From NCBI RefSeq assembly GCF_022829345.1, contig NZ_JAKSXV010000106.1, positions 124,001 through 188,000 on the forward strand: a stretch of 64,000 bases of DNA, read 5' to 3'. The notes beneath the pieces were generated by a model. It ran no database searches. It saw nothing but the letters and a program-made list of their open reading frames with translations, and was not told the origin of the DNA. Of this stretch, positions 25,143-33,804 are shown one piece after another. Source of the DNA: Methylobacterium sp. J-090 (lineage in GTDB: Bacteria; Pseudomonadota; Alphaproteobacteria; Rhizobiales; Beijerinckiaceae). The first letter of the stretch is position 1; the number at the start of each line of letters is the position of its first letter. The translations under genes were made by a program, and so were the position numbers.

Positions 25143-26455
25143 GACCGTTCTGGGGGACTTGCCGGGGACGCCCGCCTGGACCGGTCCGGCGTGCGGACGT
25201 GGCCCAATGGCCGAGCCTCGCCGTTCTCGCCCTCAGCATGAGCCTCGTCGCCCAGACACCCGCTCGCGCCGCCGAATCCCACGGCGGCGGCCACGAGGCC
25301 GGCGGGCACGCCGCCGCGCCGGCCGCGCCCATCGAGCCCCTGCCGGTTAAGCCCTACACCCTGCCCGTCGAGATGGTGCGGACCCTGCAGTTGCTGCAGG
25401 ACCGCATCGCCCAAGGCTCCGGGCCGGCCCATACGGGCCAGCGCGCCCTCCTGGCCCATGCCGAGGAGCGCATGCGCGCCCTCGAACCGGAGGCGTGGGC
25501 CGACCCGGTGAACATCCGCGCGGCCGTCACCTTCGCCCTCGGCGGTGGCGGACCGGCGCTTCTGCGCCACATCCTCGCCTCGTCCAAGGTGCCGGCGGAC
25601 GGCACCCCCCTGGTGCTCGGGTCGCTCGCCTTCCTCGAAGGCCGCGAGAAGGAGGCCCGCACCCTGCTCACCAAGATCGATGCCGCGTCCCTGCCCGTCG
25701 GCCTCGGGGCGCAGCTCGCCCTGACCCAGTCGGCCCTGGTGGTGCGCGACGATCCGGCCCAGTCGATCCGCCTCCTCGACCTCGCGCGCCTGCTGGCGCC
25801 CGGCACCCTGGTGGAGGAGGGGGCGCTGCGCCGCGAGATCTTCGTCCTGGCCCAGGGCAACGATCTCGCGAAGTTCGAGGCCCTGGCGGTCCAGTACCTG
25901 CGCCGGTTCCGCCATTCGGTCTACGCCGGCAACTTCCGCCAGCGCTTCGCCGCCGCCCTGACCCGCCTCGATTTCGGCACCGATTCGGGCCGCTTCGCCC
26001 GGCTACAGGCCATGCTCGACGAGATCGAGCCCGAGGGCCGGCGGGACCTCTACCTGCTGATGGCCCGCGCCGCCCTCGACCAGGGCAAGAACGCCACCGC
26101 CGTCTTCGCCGCCGAGCGCACCGTCACCCTGACCGAGCCCGGAACCGTCGCGGCGGTCCGGGCCCGCCTCTACCGCGCCGCCGCCCTCGTGGTGGTGGAC
26201 GGCCGGTTCGAGGAGAGCGTCGAGACCCTGCGGATGACCGACCGTTCCGTCCTGGTGCCGGCCGACCGCGACCTCCTCGACGCGGCGTTGGCCACCGCCC
26301 GGGAGATCCGCGACGTGCCGGGTGCGCCGGGCACGCCTCCCTCGCCGGAGCCGCCCCGGCTGGCCGCCCGCGAGCTTCCGACCACGCCTGCCATCGCCCG
26401 CGCCCAGGGGGTGATCGGCCAAATCGACGATCTGATGAGGAAGAGCGGTCGATGA
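25139..26455 (+). CDS. motC: Motor accessory protein MotC
   Basis: The 438-residue periplasmic protein begins with an export signal (hydrophobic stretch near 28-42, then TPARA). A His/Gly-rich patch and a mostly helical domain built of TPR-like repeats follow. In rhizobia MotC binds MotB and is needed for motor function, with MotE helping it fold. The start used is a GTG at 25139 overlapping the motB stop; a start a few codons later would also leave a signal peptide. Confidence 0.82.
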   Translation: MRPFWGTCRGRPPGPVRRADVAQWPSLAVLALSMSLVAQTPARAAESHGGGHEAGGHAAAPAAPIEPLPVKPYTLPVEMVRTLQLLQDRIAQGSGPAHTGQRALLAHAEERMRALEPEAWADPVNIRAAVTFALGGGGPALLRHILASSKVPADGTPLVLGSLAFLEGREKEARTLLTKIDAASLPVGLGAQLALTQSALVVRDDPAQSIRLLDLARLLAPGTLVEEGALRREIFVLAQGNDLAKFEALAVQYLRRFRHSVYAGNFRQRFAAALTRLDFGTDSGRFARLQAMLDEIEPEGRRDLYLLMARAALDQGKNATAVFAAERTVTLTEPGTVAAVRARLYRAAALVVVDGRFEESVETLRMTDRSVLVPADRDLLDAALATAREIRDVPGAPGTPPSPEPPRLAARELPTTPAIARAQGVIGQIDDLMRKSGR

Positions 26456-28146
26456 ACACGTTCGCTGCGATGATGCCGGCCCCGCGCCCCACCGACGCCG
26501 TGGCGCCCCGGGGCGGCACGGACGCCGTCGAGGTGTCCTCCGAGGCCACCGCCGAGGCGTTCGGTGCCGTGCTCGGCGCCCTCAAGGAGGGTCGCCCGGT
26601 CAGGGATGCGGCCCGCCGCGACGGAGAGACCGCCGACGATGCAGCCGCCAGCGCGGGTTCGGCTCCCGCCGAGCCGGCCAATTCCGTGCTGAGCCTCGTC
26701 GTATCCGCCGATGCGGGTACCATCCCGCCGGCGGCCATGGACCCGGCGGCCCTGCTGGCCCTCATCGCCCGGGCGGTTCCCGGCGCCCCGGCCGCCCCCG
26801 CTCCGACCGCTTCTCCGGCTGGGCAAGCCGCGTCGGAGCAGATCCTGCCGGGGCGGATCGCGTCGGTCCCGGCGGGGGTGGCGGAACTCGCCGCCGGCAT
26901 CGTCCTCGCGGCCGGGGAGAACGGGCATGCGCGGGACGGTCTTCAGGGTCTCTCGGCCCCGGGCGTTCCCGGACAGGACATCGCGTCTCAAACCGTCCCG
27001 GCCCAGGGTGACATCGGGCCGCGCGCCCCCGTCGAGACGCGCCCCCAGGTGACGATCCTTCAGCAGGAGACCCACTTCGCGCCGATCAAGCCGCGGCTCG
27101 TGGCCGGACAGGCCGCCGCGATCCCGGCCATGGCGGGACCAGCCGACGCGGCTCCGCCATCCGTCGCGCCCGCACCGATCCTCCCGGCGCTTCCCGCCAC
27201 CGCCGTGGCGGAGGCCGTGCCCACGCGCGATGTGTCTTCGCCCCTGAGCGCCCCGCCTGGCATCGCTGCATCCTTCGGCCCGGCAAGCGCTGCCGCCGCC
27301 GTGCAAAACCAAGCGCCCATCACCCAGGCTCAAGCCGCTGCCGCGCTGCCCCCGGCCGACGCTCCGGTGCCGCCGACCGGGTCGCTCCCCGTGTCCGCGC
27401 CGACGCCCGAATCGTCCGGCAAGCCGCGCCGGGCGGAGTCCACGCCGGTTTCGGGAGAGACCGCGGCGGTGGCTTCCCCGTCCGCCCAGCGCATCGCCGG
27501 CGAGGCGGCGCCCGTCGAGGCTGCCCGGCCGTCTCCGGGTGAGGGGACCACCACCGAGGCCGGCCCCCACGCCTCCCTCACCCCCGTCGCGACCGCGCCG
27601 GGGGGCACCCTGCCGTCCGCCGCCGCCCTCGGCGAGCCGGCCCGTCAGGTCGCCGAGGCGGTGGCCGCCGAACTGGCCCGTCCGGCGTCCACGGCCAGCG
27701 CTGCCGCCGCAACGCCCGGCACCGAGGGACCCCTGCGGCTCCTCACCATCCAGCTTCGGCCGATGGACCTCGGTACCGTCCTCGTCCGCATGCGCCTGCG
27801 CGACGGCCAGCTCGAGATGACCCTCCATGCCAGCCGCGAGGAGACGGCCGCCCTCCTGCGCCAGGACGGCACCCTCCTCACCGACCTGCTGCGCAGTTCC
27901 GGTTACCAGCCCGACAGCGTCACCATCGGGGCGAGCGGCCAATCCCAGGGCGAGGGCGGCCGGCCCGGTTCGGGCGCGGCGTTCCAGCCGGGCGCCGGTG
28001 GCGGTCAGGCCCAGAACGGCGCCAACCCCGACCAGACGTCCCGGCGCGAGGGCGAGGGGGCCAAGGACGAACGATCAGACCCGACCAGCGAGCGGATTCA
28101 TGAGACGACTTCTTCCGGCCCTGACCGCAGCGGTCTGTACCTTTAG
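26452..28146 (+). CDS. fliK: Hook-length control protein FliK (rhizobial MotD type)
   Basis: The 564-residue protein is mostly low-complexity Ala/Pro/Gly, as in FliK secreted rulers. The C-terminal FliK domain at about 428-490 contains LTIQLRPMDLGTVLVRMRLR and LEMTLHASREETAALLRQD. FliK measures hook length and switches export specificity. The homologue after motC in rhizobia was first named MotD. The ATG overlaps the motC stop (ATGA), and its 3' end overlaps the transglycosylase gene by 47 bases. Confidence 0.85.
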   Translation: MNTFAAMMPAPRPTDAVAPRGGTDAVEVSSEATAEAFGAVLGALKEGRPVRDAARRDGETADDAAASAGSAPAEPANSVLSLVVSADAGTIPPAAMDPAALLALIARAVPGAPAAPAPTASPAGQAASEQILPGRIASVPAGVAELAAGIVLAAGENGHARDGLQGLSAPGVPGQDIASQTVPAQGDIGPRAPVETRPQVTILQQETHFAPIKPRLVAGQAAAIPAMAGPADAAPPSVAPAPILPALPATAVAEAVPTRDVSSPLSAPPGIAASFGPASAAAAVQNQAPITQAQAAAALPPADAPVPPTGSLPVSAPTPESSGKPRRAESTPVSGETAAVASPSAQRIAGEAAPVEAARPSPGEGTTTEAGPHASLTPVATAPGGTLPSAAALGEPARQVAEAVAAELARPASTASAAAATPGTEGPLRLLTIQLRPMDLGTVLVRMRLRDGQLEMTLHASREETAALLRQDGTLLTDLLRSSGYQPDSVTIGASGQSQGEGGRPGSGAAFQPGAGGGQAQNGANPDQTSRREGEGAKDERSDPTSERIHETTSSGPDRSGLYL

Positions 28147-28672
28147 CGGCCTCGCGTCCGCCGGCGTTCCCCCGGTGGCGAGCAAGGTCTGCGAGCGCGA
28201 GATGGCGAGCGCGGCGACGAAGCACGGCGTGCCGCTCGGCGTACTCTACGCCGTGGGGCTCACGGAGAGCGGCAACCGCGGCTCGCTCCAGCCCTACGCC
28301 ATGAACATCGCCGGCAAGGCGTATTTCGGCGCCAACGCGGCCGACGTGGTGGCGCGCCTCGCCGAAGCGCAGCGCAGCGGCGTGAAGCTCGTCGATCTCG
28401 GCTGCATGCAGATCAACCACCATTATCACCGGGCGAAATTCACGTCCCTGGAGGGGATGATCGACCCGGCCCAGAACGTCGAGTACGCCACCCGCTTCCT
28501 CAAGGAGCTGAAGGCGCGCGAGGGCAGCTGGACCTTGGCGGTGGCCCGCTACCACGCCGGACCCAACAACAACCCCGCCCAAAAGACCTATGTCTGCCGG
28601 GTCATCGCCAACATGGTCGCGTCGGGCTTCGGCACCTGGACGCCGGGGGCCAAAAGCTTCTGCCAGTCCTGA
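28100..28672 (+). CDS. Periplasmic lytic transglycosylase, probably flagellar
   Basis: The 190-residue protein has a signal peptide of about 21 residues and an SLT domain: catalytic Glu56 in VGLTESGNRG, LGCMQINHHYH, and the C-terminal ARYHAGPNN motif. Such enzymes cut peptidoglycan for rod insertion. Because FlgJ here lacks a muramidase domain, this gene is the likely replacement, as with SltF in Rhodobacter (inference from family and position). The ATG at 28100 lies inside the end of fliK in another frame; no better start gives the signal peptide. Confidence 0.85.
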   Translation: MRRLLPALTAAVCTFSGLASAGVPPVASKVCEREMASAATKHGVPLGVLYAVGLTESGNRGSLQPYAMNIAGKAYFGANAADVVARLAEAQRSGVKLVDLGCMQINHHYHRAKFTSLEGMIDPAQNVEYATRFLKELKAREGSWTLAVARYHAGPNNNPAQKTYVCRVIANMVASGFGTWTPGAKSFCQS

Positions 28673-28712
28673 GCTTGCGCCGGGTGCGAAGACCCGTGGG
28701 CCGCCGTCGCCG

Positions 28713-29009
28713 TTACGGTCCTGGCGCCTGCATCCGCCGCGTCGCGAGGGACACATCCGTATCCTTCGCCGAAGCCTCCCCTTCCGGGTCCAGGGCCGGG
28801 AAATGCTCGATGAAGCGCACGCCGTCCCAGAGCTCGACGGCATGCCCATCGACCATGGCTTCCGCCAGGCGCAGGGCATCCTTGTCGTCGCCGGCAATGA
28901 GGTTGACGAGGGAGGCGATGCGGCCGGTGGGGCCCAGAAGGATCGCGCGATAGCGTGGCGGCCTGCGATCCGATCCATCGTGCCGACTGCCGGACAAATC
29001 ATCGGACAT
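28713..29009 (-). CDS. Small conserved hypothetical protein
   Basis: The 98-residue product begins MSDDLSGSRHDG and has a compact core, YRAILLGPTGRIASLVNLIA then DALRLAEAMVDGHAVELWDG. This resembles a family of tiny rhizobial proteins with a YRxxLLD.. / A..L.DGH.VELWD pattern and no known function. Start chosen at the second methionine of the frame, since the sequence before it is AT-rich and non-coding. It lies between the motor operon and the ftcR-type regulator, on the regulator's strand. Confidence 0.6.
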   Translation of the reverse strand: MSDDLSGSRHDGSDRRPPRYRAILLGPTGRIASLVNLIAGDDKDALRLAEAMVDGHAVELWDGVRFIEHFPALDPEGEASAKDTDVSLATRRMQAPGP

Positions 29010-29337
29010 CGTAAATTTCCTCAGTCGAAACAGAAACATCAGCGTGTTCCGGCATCACTGATGATAAAAATCAACCGTCCGATTCTTTGCAGAAAAAATG
29101 AATATCGCCTAGAGATTTAAAAAATCCAATTGTGTACGGTTTCGCGCAGGCGCCAGTTGTCGGAATACTTACCAAGAGGCTGAATCGCTCCGCCCGGCTT
29201 GCCGGCCGCCGCGACCGGCGAACAGGCTCATGCAGAGGCCGGACGAGCCATTCCGTCCTCTCGGCCGAGTACCCCTGCGTCGGACGCCCGATCACGCCAG
29301 CGCGCGCGGCTTTTCGCCTGACAATCGCGCGCCGGCC
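29010..29337. other. Partly AT-rich intergenic region
   Basis: About 330 bases without a supported gene. The portion near 29040-29135 is AT-rich and probably contains the promoter of the small minus-strand gene to its left. The right part, near the regulator's stop codon, is GC-rich. No clear hairpin with a U tract and no RNA gene was seen. Confidence 0.4.
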
Positions 29338-30024
29338 CTACCCGACGAAGGTGTAGCCCATGAAGCGCTTGGCCTCGATGGGGTCGAAGCCGAGGCGCTG
29401 GCTGAGCTTCTTGCGCAGCTTGCTCACGTGCCCCTCGATGACACTCTCCTCGACGCCGTTGCTGTAGACGCCGTAGACCACGTTGTAGATCTGGGTCTTG
29501 GTCATCCGCTTGCCCCGGTTGCGCACCAGGCACTCGAGGATATGGCGCTCCCGGCGCGGCAACGGCAGCACCGTGCCGTCCACCTCGGGGTCGCGCCCGT
29601 CGAAGAACACCTTGAGGCGGTCCGTGGGGGCCGGCATGTCGCGGGGCGCCAGGGGCGCGCCGCCGTTGACCCGGCGCCAGATCGCCTCGGACCGGGCCAG
29701 GATCTCGCGGACATGGACGGGTTTCGGCAGCACGTCGTCGATGCCGGCTTCGAACAACAGCAGGGTCTGGTCGAGGGAGCGCACGTCGCTGAGGGCGATG
29801 ATCGGCGCGCGCGAGAGCCTGCGGATGGTGCCGGCGCACTTGGCCCGGTCCTCGAAATCGCCCAGGAGGAAGCCCTGGATCGCCTCGCGGTCGAGGCGCG
29901 AGGAAGCCTGGAACCAGTTCGCGAACTCGTCCGGCGCCAGACCGAGGGAGGAGATGCCCTCCCGGTCGAAGCTGGCCTTGTACCCGGCATTCACCGATTG
30001 CCGGGTGTCGACCAAGATATACAT
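29338..30024 (-). CDS. ftcR: Flagellar transcriptional regulator FtcR/Rem (OmpR-type)
   Basis: The 228-residue protein combines a receiver-like N-terminal domain (about 1-115) and an OmpR winged-helix DNA-binding domain (about 135-228) with LPLPRRERHILECLVRNRGK and EGHVSKLRKKLSQRLGFDP. FtcR in Brucella and Rem in Sinorhizobium activate flagellar operons. The receiver looks degenerate: it keeps LPKPVHV but has LLGDF where the phospho-accepting Asp region is expected and only one acidic residue at the first strand (VDTRQ). This fits phosphorylation-independent family members. Start at MYILVD matches the family. Confidence 0.85.
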   Translation of the reverse strand: MYILVDTRQSVNAGYKASFDREGISSLGLAPDEFANWFQASSRLDREAIQGFLLGDFEDRAKCAGTIRRLSRAPIIALSDVRSLDQTLLLFEAGIDDVLPKPVHVREILARSEAIWRRVNGGAPLAPRDMPAPTDRLKVFFDGRDPEVDGTVLPLPRRERHILECLVRNRGKRMTKTQIYNVVYGVYSNGVEESVIEGHVSKLRKKLSQRLGFDPIEAKRFMGYTFVG

Positions 30025-30423
30025 CCACCGCCTCCCCAGACGATCAAGCTCCGGCCGGCAACCGATCATCGCTCGCGTGAAGTTTGCGTCTCAAATATTT
30101 CAAGGGCTCGTTGATTTACCCGAAATATCGCCCAATTGATTCGGAATAATTTTCGGATAACTCAAGAATATTGAGTTTTTATTGTAGATTTTCTGCTGTT
30201 TAACCAGCGCTCCGTGCGGTCTCGGTCAAAGTTTTTTATCACCTCGTGATTCGCGCCCGCTGGACCATCCATGTCGGGCGCACAGGGGTAGGTCAATGGC
30301 CTGTCTGACATAGGTCATCGATCGTCCCGTCCTGGGTCGATTGGAACAGGTGGCAGATCAAGTCTTGGTTGTATCGAAGGAGGACGATCCGGGCCGCTGT
30401 TGGCTGCACGCCTCCGCGCGGAA
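30025..30423. other. AT-rich regulatory region upstream of ftcR
   Basis: About 400 bases without a gene, of which roughly 30070-30240 is strikingly AT-rich compared with its surroundings. This is the expected promoter region of the minus-strand ftcR gene and also receives the 3' end of the flhB-linked gene from the right. It contains the inverted repeat listed at 30159-30177. Confidence 0.5.
30159..30177. promoter_or_regulatory. Inverted repeat upstream of ftcR
   Basis: aactcaa and ttgagtt arms separated by gaata form a perfect 7-bp inverted repeat about 135 bases upstream of the ftcR start. On the plus strand it is followed by tttattg, like a terminator, but no plus-strand gene ends nearby. 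An operator, possibly for autoregulation, is more likely. Confidence 0.4.
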
Positions 30424-30879
30424 TCAGACCGAAGCGGGGGCGATCCGGGCACCGTCGAGGGCGCTAGCAAATCCGTCGAGGCAGAAGCCCGGCCCCTTCT
30501 CGACCCCTTCGTCGGCCAGGATGCGCTGGATCGCGACGCCGACATAGATGCCGTCGAGGACGAGCTTGAAGAACACCGTCACGGGCGCAGTGACGAACTC
30601 CATGTCGAGGACGACCGTGAGCGAGCGCCCCCAGTCGAAGCGCACGTCGGCCCCATCGGCATACGCGATGGTCGCCTCCTTGAAGAAGGGCTCGGCCGAG
30701 GAGGCGACGAGGTCGGCGATGTTGCCGTGCCGCCCGCCCTGCACCCATCCGATGAGGATGCCGCCGTCGAGGAGGCAGAGTTCGGCGATGAAGTCGCGGA
30801 TCGCCGTGGCGAAGACGCGCTCGGCCGCTGCGAGCACATCTTCGGTGCCACCCTGATTCGGCGTGGGAGAAACGCTCAT
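30424..30879 (-). CDS. Conserved protein of unknown function coupled to flhB
   Basis: The 151-residue product starts MSVSPTPNQGGTEDVLAAAE. It contains ILIGWVQGGRHGNIADLVAS and FKLVLDGIYVGVAIQRILAD, without signal peptide or clear membrane helix. I do not recognise a domain. Its ATG overlaps the flhB TGA (ATGA), so it is translated with the motA-fliM-fliN-fliG-flhB series and is probably a flagellar accessory protein. It is the last gene of that leftward run. Confidence 0.7.
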   Translation of the reverse strand: MSVSPTPNQGGTEDVLAAAERVFATAIRDFIAELCLLDGGILIGWVQGGRHGNIADLVASSAEPFFKEATIAYADGADVRFDWGRSLTVVLDMEFVTAPVTVFFKLVLDGIYVGVAIQRILADEGVEKGPGFCLDGFASALDGARIAPASV

Positions 30880-31937
30880 CAGCGGGCTTTCGAGAACAGG
30901 AAGAACAGGACTTGGGCCACTGCGCTGTAGAACTCCGCCGGAATCATCTGGTCGACTTCGACACTGTCGTACAGGGACCTTGCGAGAGGCTTGTCTTCCA
31001 CCACCGGAACGCCGTTCGCCTCGGCGATTTCACGGATGCGCAGGGCGAGAAGATCCTTGCCTTTGGCGAGCACCAGGGGCGCGGGCTGCTCGTCCCGGGC
31101 GTAGCGCAGCGCGATGGCGTAGTGGGTCGGGTTGGCGATCACCAGGGTGGCATTCTTCACGTTGGCGAGCATGCGCTTGCGCGAGCGGTCCTGCGCCATG
31201 GAGCGCAGGCGGCCCTTGACCACGGGATCGCCCTCGGACTGCTTGTGCTCGTCCTTGAGGTCCTGCTTCGACATGCGGATCGAGCGCTGCCAGCGCAGGC
31301 GCGACCAGACGAGGTCGGCCGCCACGATGACGATGGTGGCGATGCTGACCACCGACACGAGGCGGATCGCCACGGTGAGGATCAGGTCGGGGATCTGGCT
31401 CGGGTCGGAGAACATGGCATTCACGGCTTTGTTGCCCTCCGAGCGCAGGAGCAGCAGGGCGACGACGGTGACGCTCAAGAATTTAAAGAGCGATTTCAGG
31501 AATTCGACCTGACCCGATTTTCCGAAGATCCGTCCCCAGCCCTTCGCCGGCGAGATCCTGGACCATTGCGGCCGGATGCGCTCGCCCACCACGCTCGGCA
31601 CGTTCTGCACCAGGGAGGCGACGAGGCTGCACCCGCCGAGGATCGCCAGGATCGGGATGAGGAATCGGGCCGCCGCCAGGGCGGTGCCCTGGAGGATCAT
31701 GGCCGCGTCCTGGCTGTTCTCCAGGGAGAAGTCGCGCGGGTGGTCGATGAACGTCATGAGGTCGCGGACCAGGGGGCCGGTCCCGTCGCGCACCACGAGG
31801 CTGAGCGCGATGAGCAGCCCGAGGATCGAGGCGAAGACGGGCGCCTCGCGGGAGAACGGGACGTCGCCCTTCTCGACGGCGTCGCGCACCCGCTTCTCGG
31901 TGGCGTCCTCGGTCTTGCTCTCCTGATCGTCAGACAT
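30879..31937 (-). CDS. flhB: Flagellar export switch protein FlhB
   Basis: The 352-residue protein begins MSDDQESKTEDATEKRVRDA with the usual charged N-terminus. It has four membrane helices (about 30-210) and a cytoplasmic domain with the self-cleaving NPTH motif at 269-272 (IANPTHYAIALRY). FlhB receives the hook-length signal from FliK and switches export to filament proteins. It lies between fliG and the unknown 151-residue gene on the minus strand. Confidence 0.97.
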   Translation of the reverse strand: MSDDQESKTEDATEKRVRDAVEKGDVPFSREAPVFASILGLLIALSLVVRDGTGPLVRDLMTFIDHPRDFSLENSQDAAMILQGTALAAARFLIPILAILGGCSLVASLVQNVPSVVGERIRPQWSRISPAKGWGRIFGKSGQVEFLKSLFKFLSVTVVALLLLRSEGNKAVNAMFSDPSQIPDLILTVAIRLVSVVSIATIVIVAADLVWSRLRWQRSIRMSKQDLKDEHKQSEGDPVVKGRLRSMAQDRSRKRMLANVKNATLVIANPTHYAIALRYARDEQPAPLVLAKGKDLLALRIREIAEANGVPVVEDKPLARSLYDSVEVDQMIPAEFYSAVAQVLFFLFSKAR

Positions 31938-31990
31938 GCGGGCGGCCGCGTAACCCGACCGTGGTTTTGCCGGTCACGGGCTCGCCGCAC

Positions 31991-33046
31991 TCAGCGGACG
32001 AGGGGCTCAACCTCGCCTCCGGCGTTGATCTCGATGTCGCCGCGTCCGGCCATCTCCATGGCCAGATCGGTGATGGACCGGCGGGCCTCCAGCACGTCCT
32101 TCTGCGCCGCCGGCTCGCCACCGTTGAGTTCGTGCTCGACCATGCGCTTCACGCGGGCCGAGAGGGCGCCGAGGACCACGGTGCGGAACTCGGCATCGGT
32201 GCCCTTGAGGGCCATGACGAGGCGGTCGTTGGGCACGGCGTCGAACAGGGTGGTGCGCGCGCGGGGCGCGAGCTTGACGATGTCGTCGAAGGTGAACAGC
32301 AGGCCCTTGAGGATCTCGACGGATTTGGGGCGGGATTCTCCCAGGCTCGTCAGGACGTCGTCGATCTGCGTGCGCTCCATCTTGTTAATGATGTCGGCCA
32401 TCTTGGCATGGGTGTCGGCCCCCGAATTGCGCGAGCCGTTGATGAGGAAGTCCTCGTGCAGGGCGCGCTGGACCGACTGCATGATCTCGTCGACCACGGG
32501 CTTGAACGTCAGCATCCGGCGCATCACCGTGTTGCGCAGGGGCAGGGGCAGGTGGGCCATCACCTTGGCGGCGGTGGCCGGCTTGATCCGCGACAGAATC
32601 AGGGCCGCCGTCTGGGGATGCTCCTTGACGAGGGTGCTCGCCAGCACGGTCTCGGAGACCTCCGACATCCGCTCCCAGACGGAACGGGTGGAATCACCCC
32701 GCACGTCGGCGAGGATCTCGGCGAGCTGGGCCGCCGGGATCAGGCCGGTGAGGAGCTTCTCGACTTCCTGCACGGTGCCGACGAGGCTGCCGCCGTTGGA
32801 GAACTCGCCCGAGAACGCGTCCACGATGGTGTCGAGCTGATTGGCGCTCACCGAGCCGAGCTGCATCGCCGAGCGGGTGATGCGCTTGATCTCGTCGGCC
32901 TCGAAATACTTCAGCAGGCGGCCGGCCGCCGGCTTGCCCATGGCGAGCAGCAGGGCCGCGACCTCGTCCACGGGGGCGAGCTGGCGCGGGAGTCCCGGGG
33001 TCTTCTGGGGGATCGGCACGCTGCCCACGCTCATCGGATCAGCCAT
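31991..33046 (-). CDS. fliG: Flagellar rotor switch protein FliG
   Basis: The 351-residue C-ring protein couples FliF to the stators. It has N-terminal and middle armadillo-like domains with EHPQTAALILSRIKPATAAK (the middle-domain EHPQ motif). The C-terminal torque domain has FTFDDIVKLAPRARTTLFDA and a charged helix with SARVKRMVEHEL. The length is typical of alphaproteobacteria. The ATG overlaps the end of fliN by 8 bases. Confidence 0.96.
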   Translation of the reverse strand: MADPMSVGSVPIPQKTPGLPRQLAPVDEVAALLLAMGKPAAGRLLKYFEADEIKRITRSAMQLGSVSANQLDTIVDAFSGEFSNGGSLVGTVQEVEKLLTGLIPAAQLAEILADVRGDSTRSVWERMSEVSETVLASTLVKEHPQTAALILSRIKPATAAKVMAHLPLPLRNTVMRRMLTFKPVVDEIMQSVQRALHEDFLINGSRNSGADTHAKMADIINKMERTQIDDVLTSLGESRPKSVEILKGLLFTFDDIVKLAPRARTTLFDAVPNDRLVMALKGTDAEFRTVVLGALSARVKRMVEHELNGGEPAAQKDVLEARRSITDLAMEMAGRGDIEINAGGEVEPLVR

Positions 33047-33416
33047 TCTGTCCGGATTCGGCCGGGCCGACGATCTCCGTCAGGGAGACGCCGAAGCGGG
33101 AATTGTCCTCCTCCACCACGACGATCTCGCCACGGGCGACCACGCGCCCGTTGACGGTGACGTCCACGGGTTCGCCGACCCGGTGGTCGAGGGAGACGAT
33201 GGCGCCGCGCCCGAGCTTCATCAGGTCGGCCACCGGCATGGTCGCCGAGCCGAGCACCACCTGGATGAGGACCGGGATGCGCAGGATCGAATCGATGTTG
33301 CGGGTGTCCCCGATGCGCGCCTCGGCGGCCGGGGCGGATGCCGGCGCCACGCTCGGGAAGACGGGGGCGATGCCCGCCGGGGGGCCTTGCGCGTCGTCGA
33401 AGGGGCTGTTGCTCAT
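33039..33416 (-). CDS. fliN: Flagellar rotor switch protein FliN
   Basis: The 125-residue protein has a Pro/Ala-rich N-terminus (about 1-40) and a SpoA domain with ILRIPVLIQVVLGSATMPVA, LMKLGRGAIVSLDHRVGEPV and VNGRVVARGEIVVVEEDNSR. FliN forms the base of the C ring and binds the switching signal and FliH. It overlaps fliG; 79 bases separate it from the 102-residue gene upstream. Confidence 0.95.
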   Translation of the reverse strand: MSNSPFDDAQGPPAGIAPVFPSVAPASAPAAEARIGDTRNIDSILRIPVLIQVVLGSATMPVADLMKLGRGAIVSLDHRVGEPVDVTVNGRVVARGEIVVVEEDNSRFGVSLTEIVGPAESGQNG

Positions 33417-33495
33417 CGTCCGCTCGTCAGGGGGTGGCGTCGCGCATCTGGATCAGGCGCGTCGGGGATCAGGGTCGGCCGAAGGGATGTCGCGG

Positions 33496-33804
33496 TCAAC
33501 CGCCGACCCGCGTCTGCCGGTCGAGGTCGCTCGCCAGGGCCCGCCGGCCCGCCTCCAGGGCGGAAAGGGTGGCGCGCGCCTCTTCGATCTTCCCGTCGAG
33601 GGCCTCCAGGATCGCCCGCCCCTCGGTGCTGAAGCCGCGCACGGCCTCGCCCGCCTGGTTCAGGGCGTGTCCCGACTGAGTGAGGATGCGGCCGTACTCG
33701 GCCTGGGTCCGGTCGAGGCGCTTGAGCTTGAGGTACATCGGCACCACGCAGGCGCTCGTCGCGATGAGGGCGACGAGCAGGATGGTATCAACCAGCGGCG
33801 TCAT
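33496..33804 (-). CDS. Membrane-anchored coiled-coil protein (DUF6468-like) in the C-ring operon
   Basis: The 102-residue protein has an N-terminal membrane helix (MTPLVDTILLVALIATSACV) and a helical, probably coiled-coil cytoplasmic part to the end. It resembles the small DUF6468-type proteins beside fliM in alphaproteobacteria; the family number is from memory and unchecked. Its ATG overlaps the fliM TGA, so it is translated with the switch complex. A role in placing or stabilising the C ring is possible but inferred only from position. Confidence 0.7.
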   Translation of the reverse strand: MTPLVDTILLVALIATSACVVPMYLKLKRLDRTQAEYGRILTQSGHALNQAGEAVRGFSTEGRAILEALDGKIEEARATLSALEAGRRALASDLDRQTRVGG

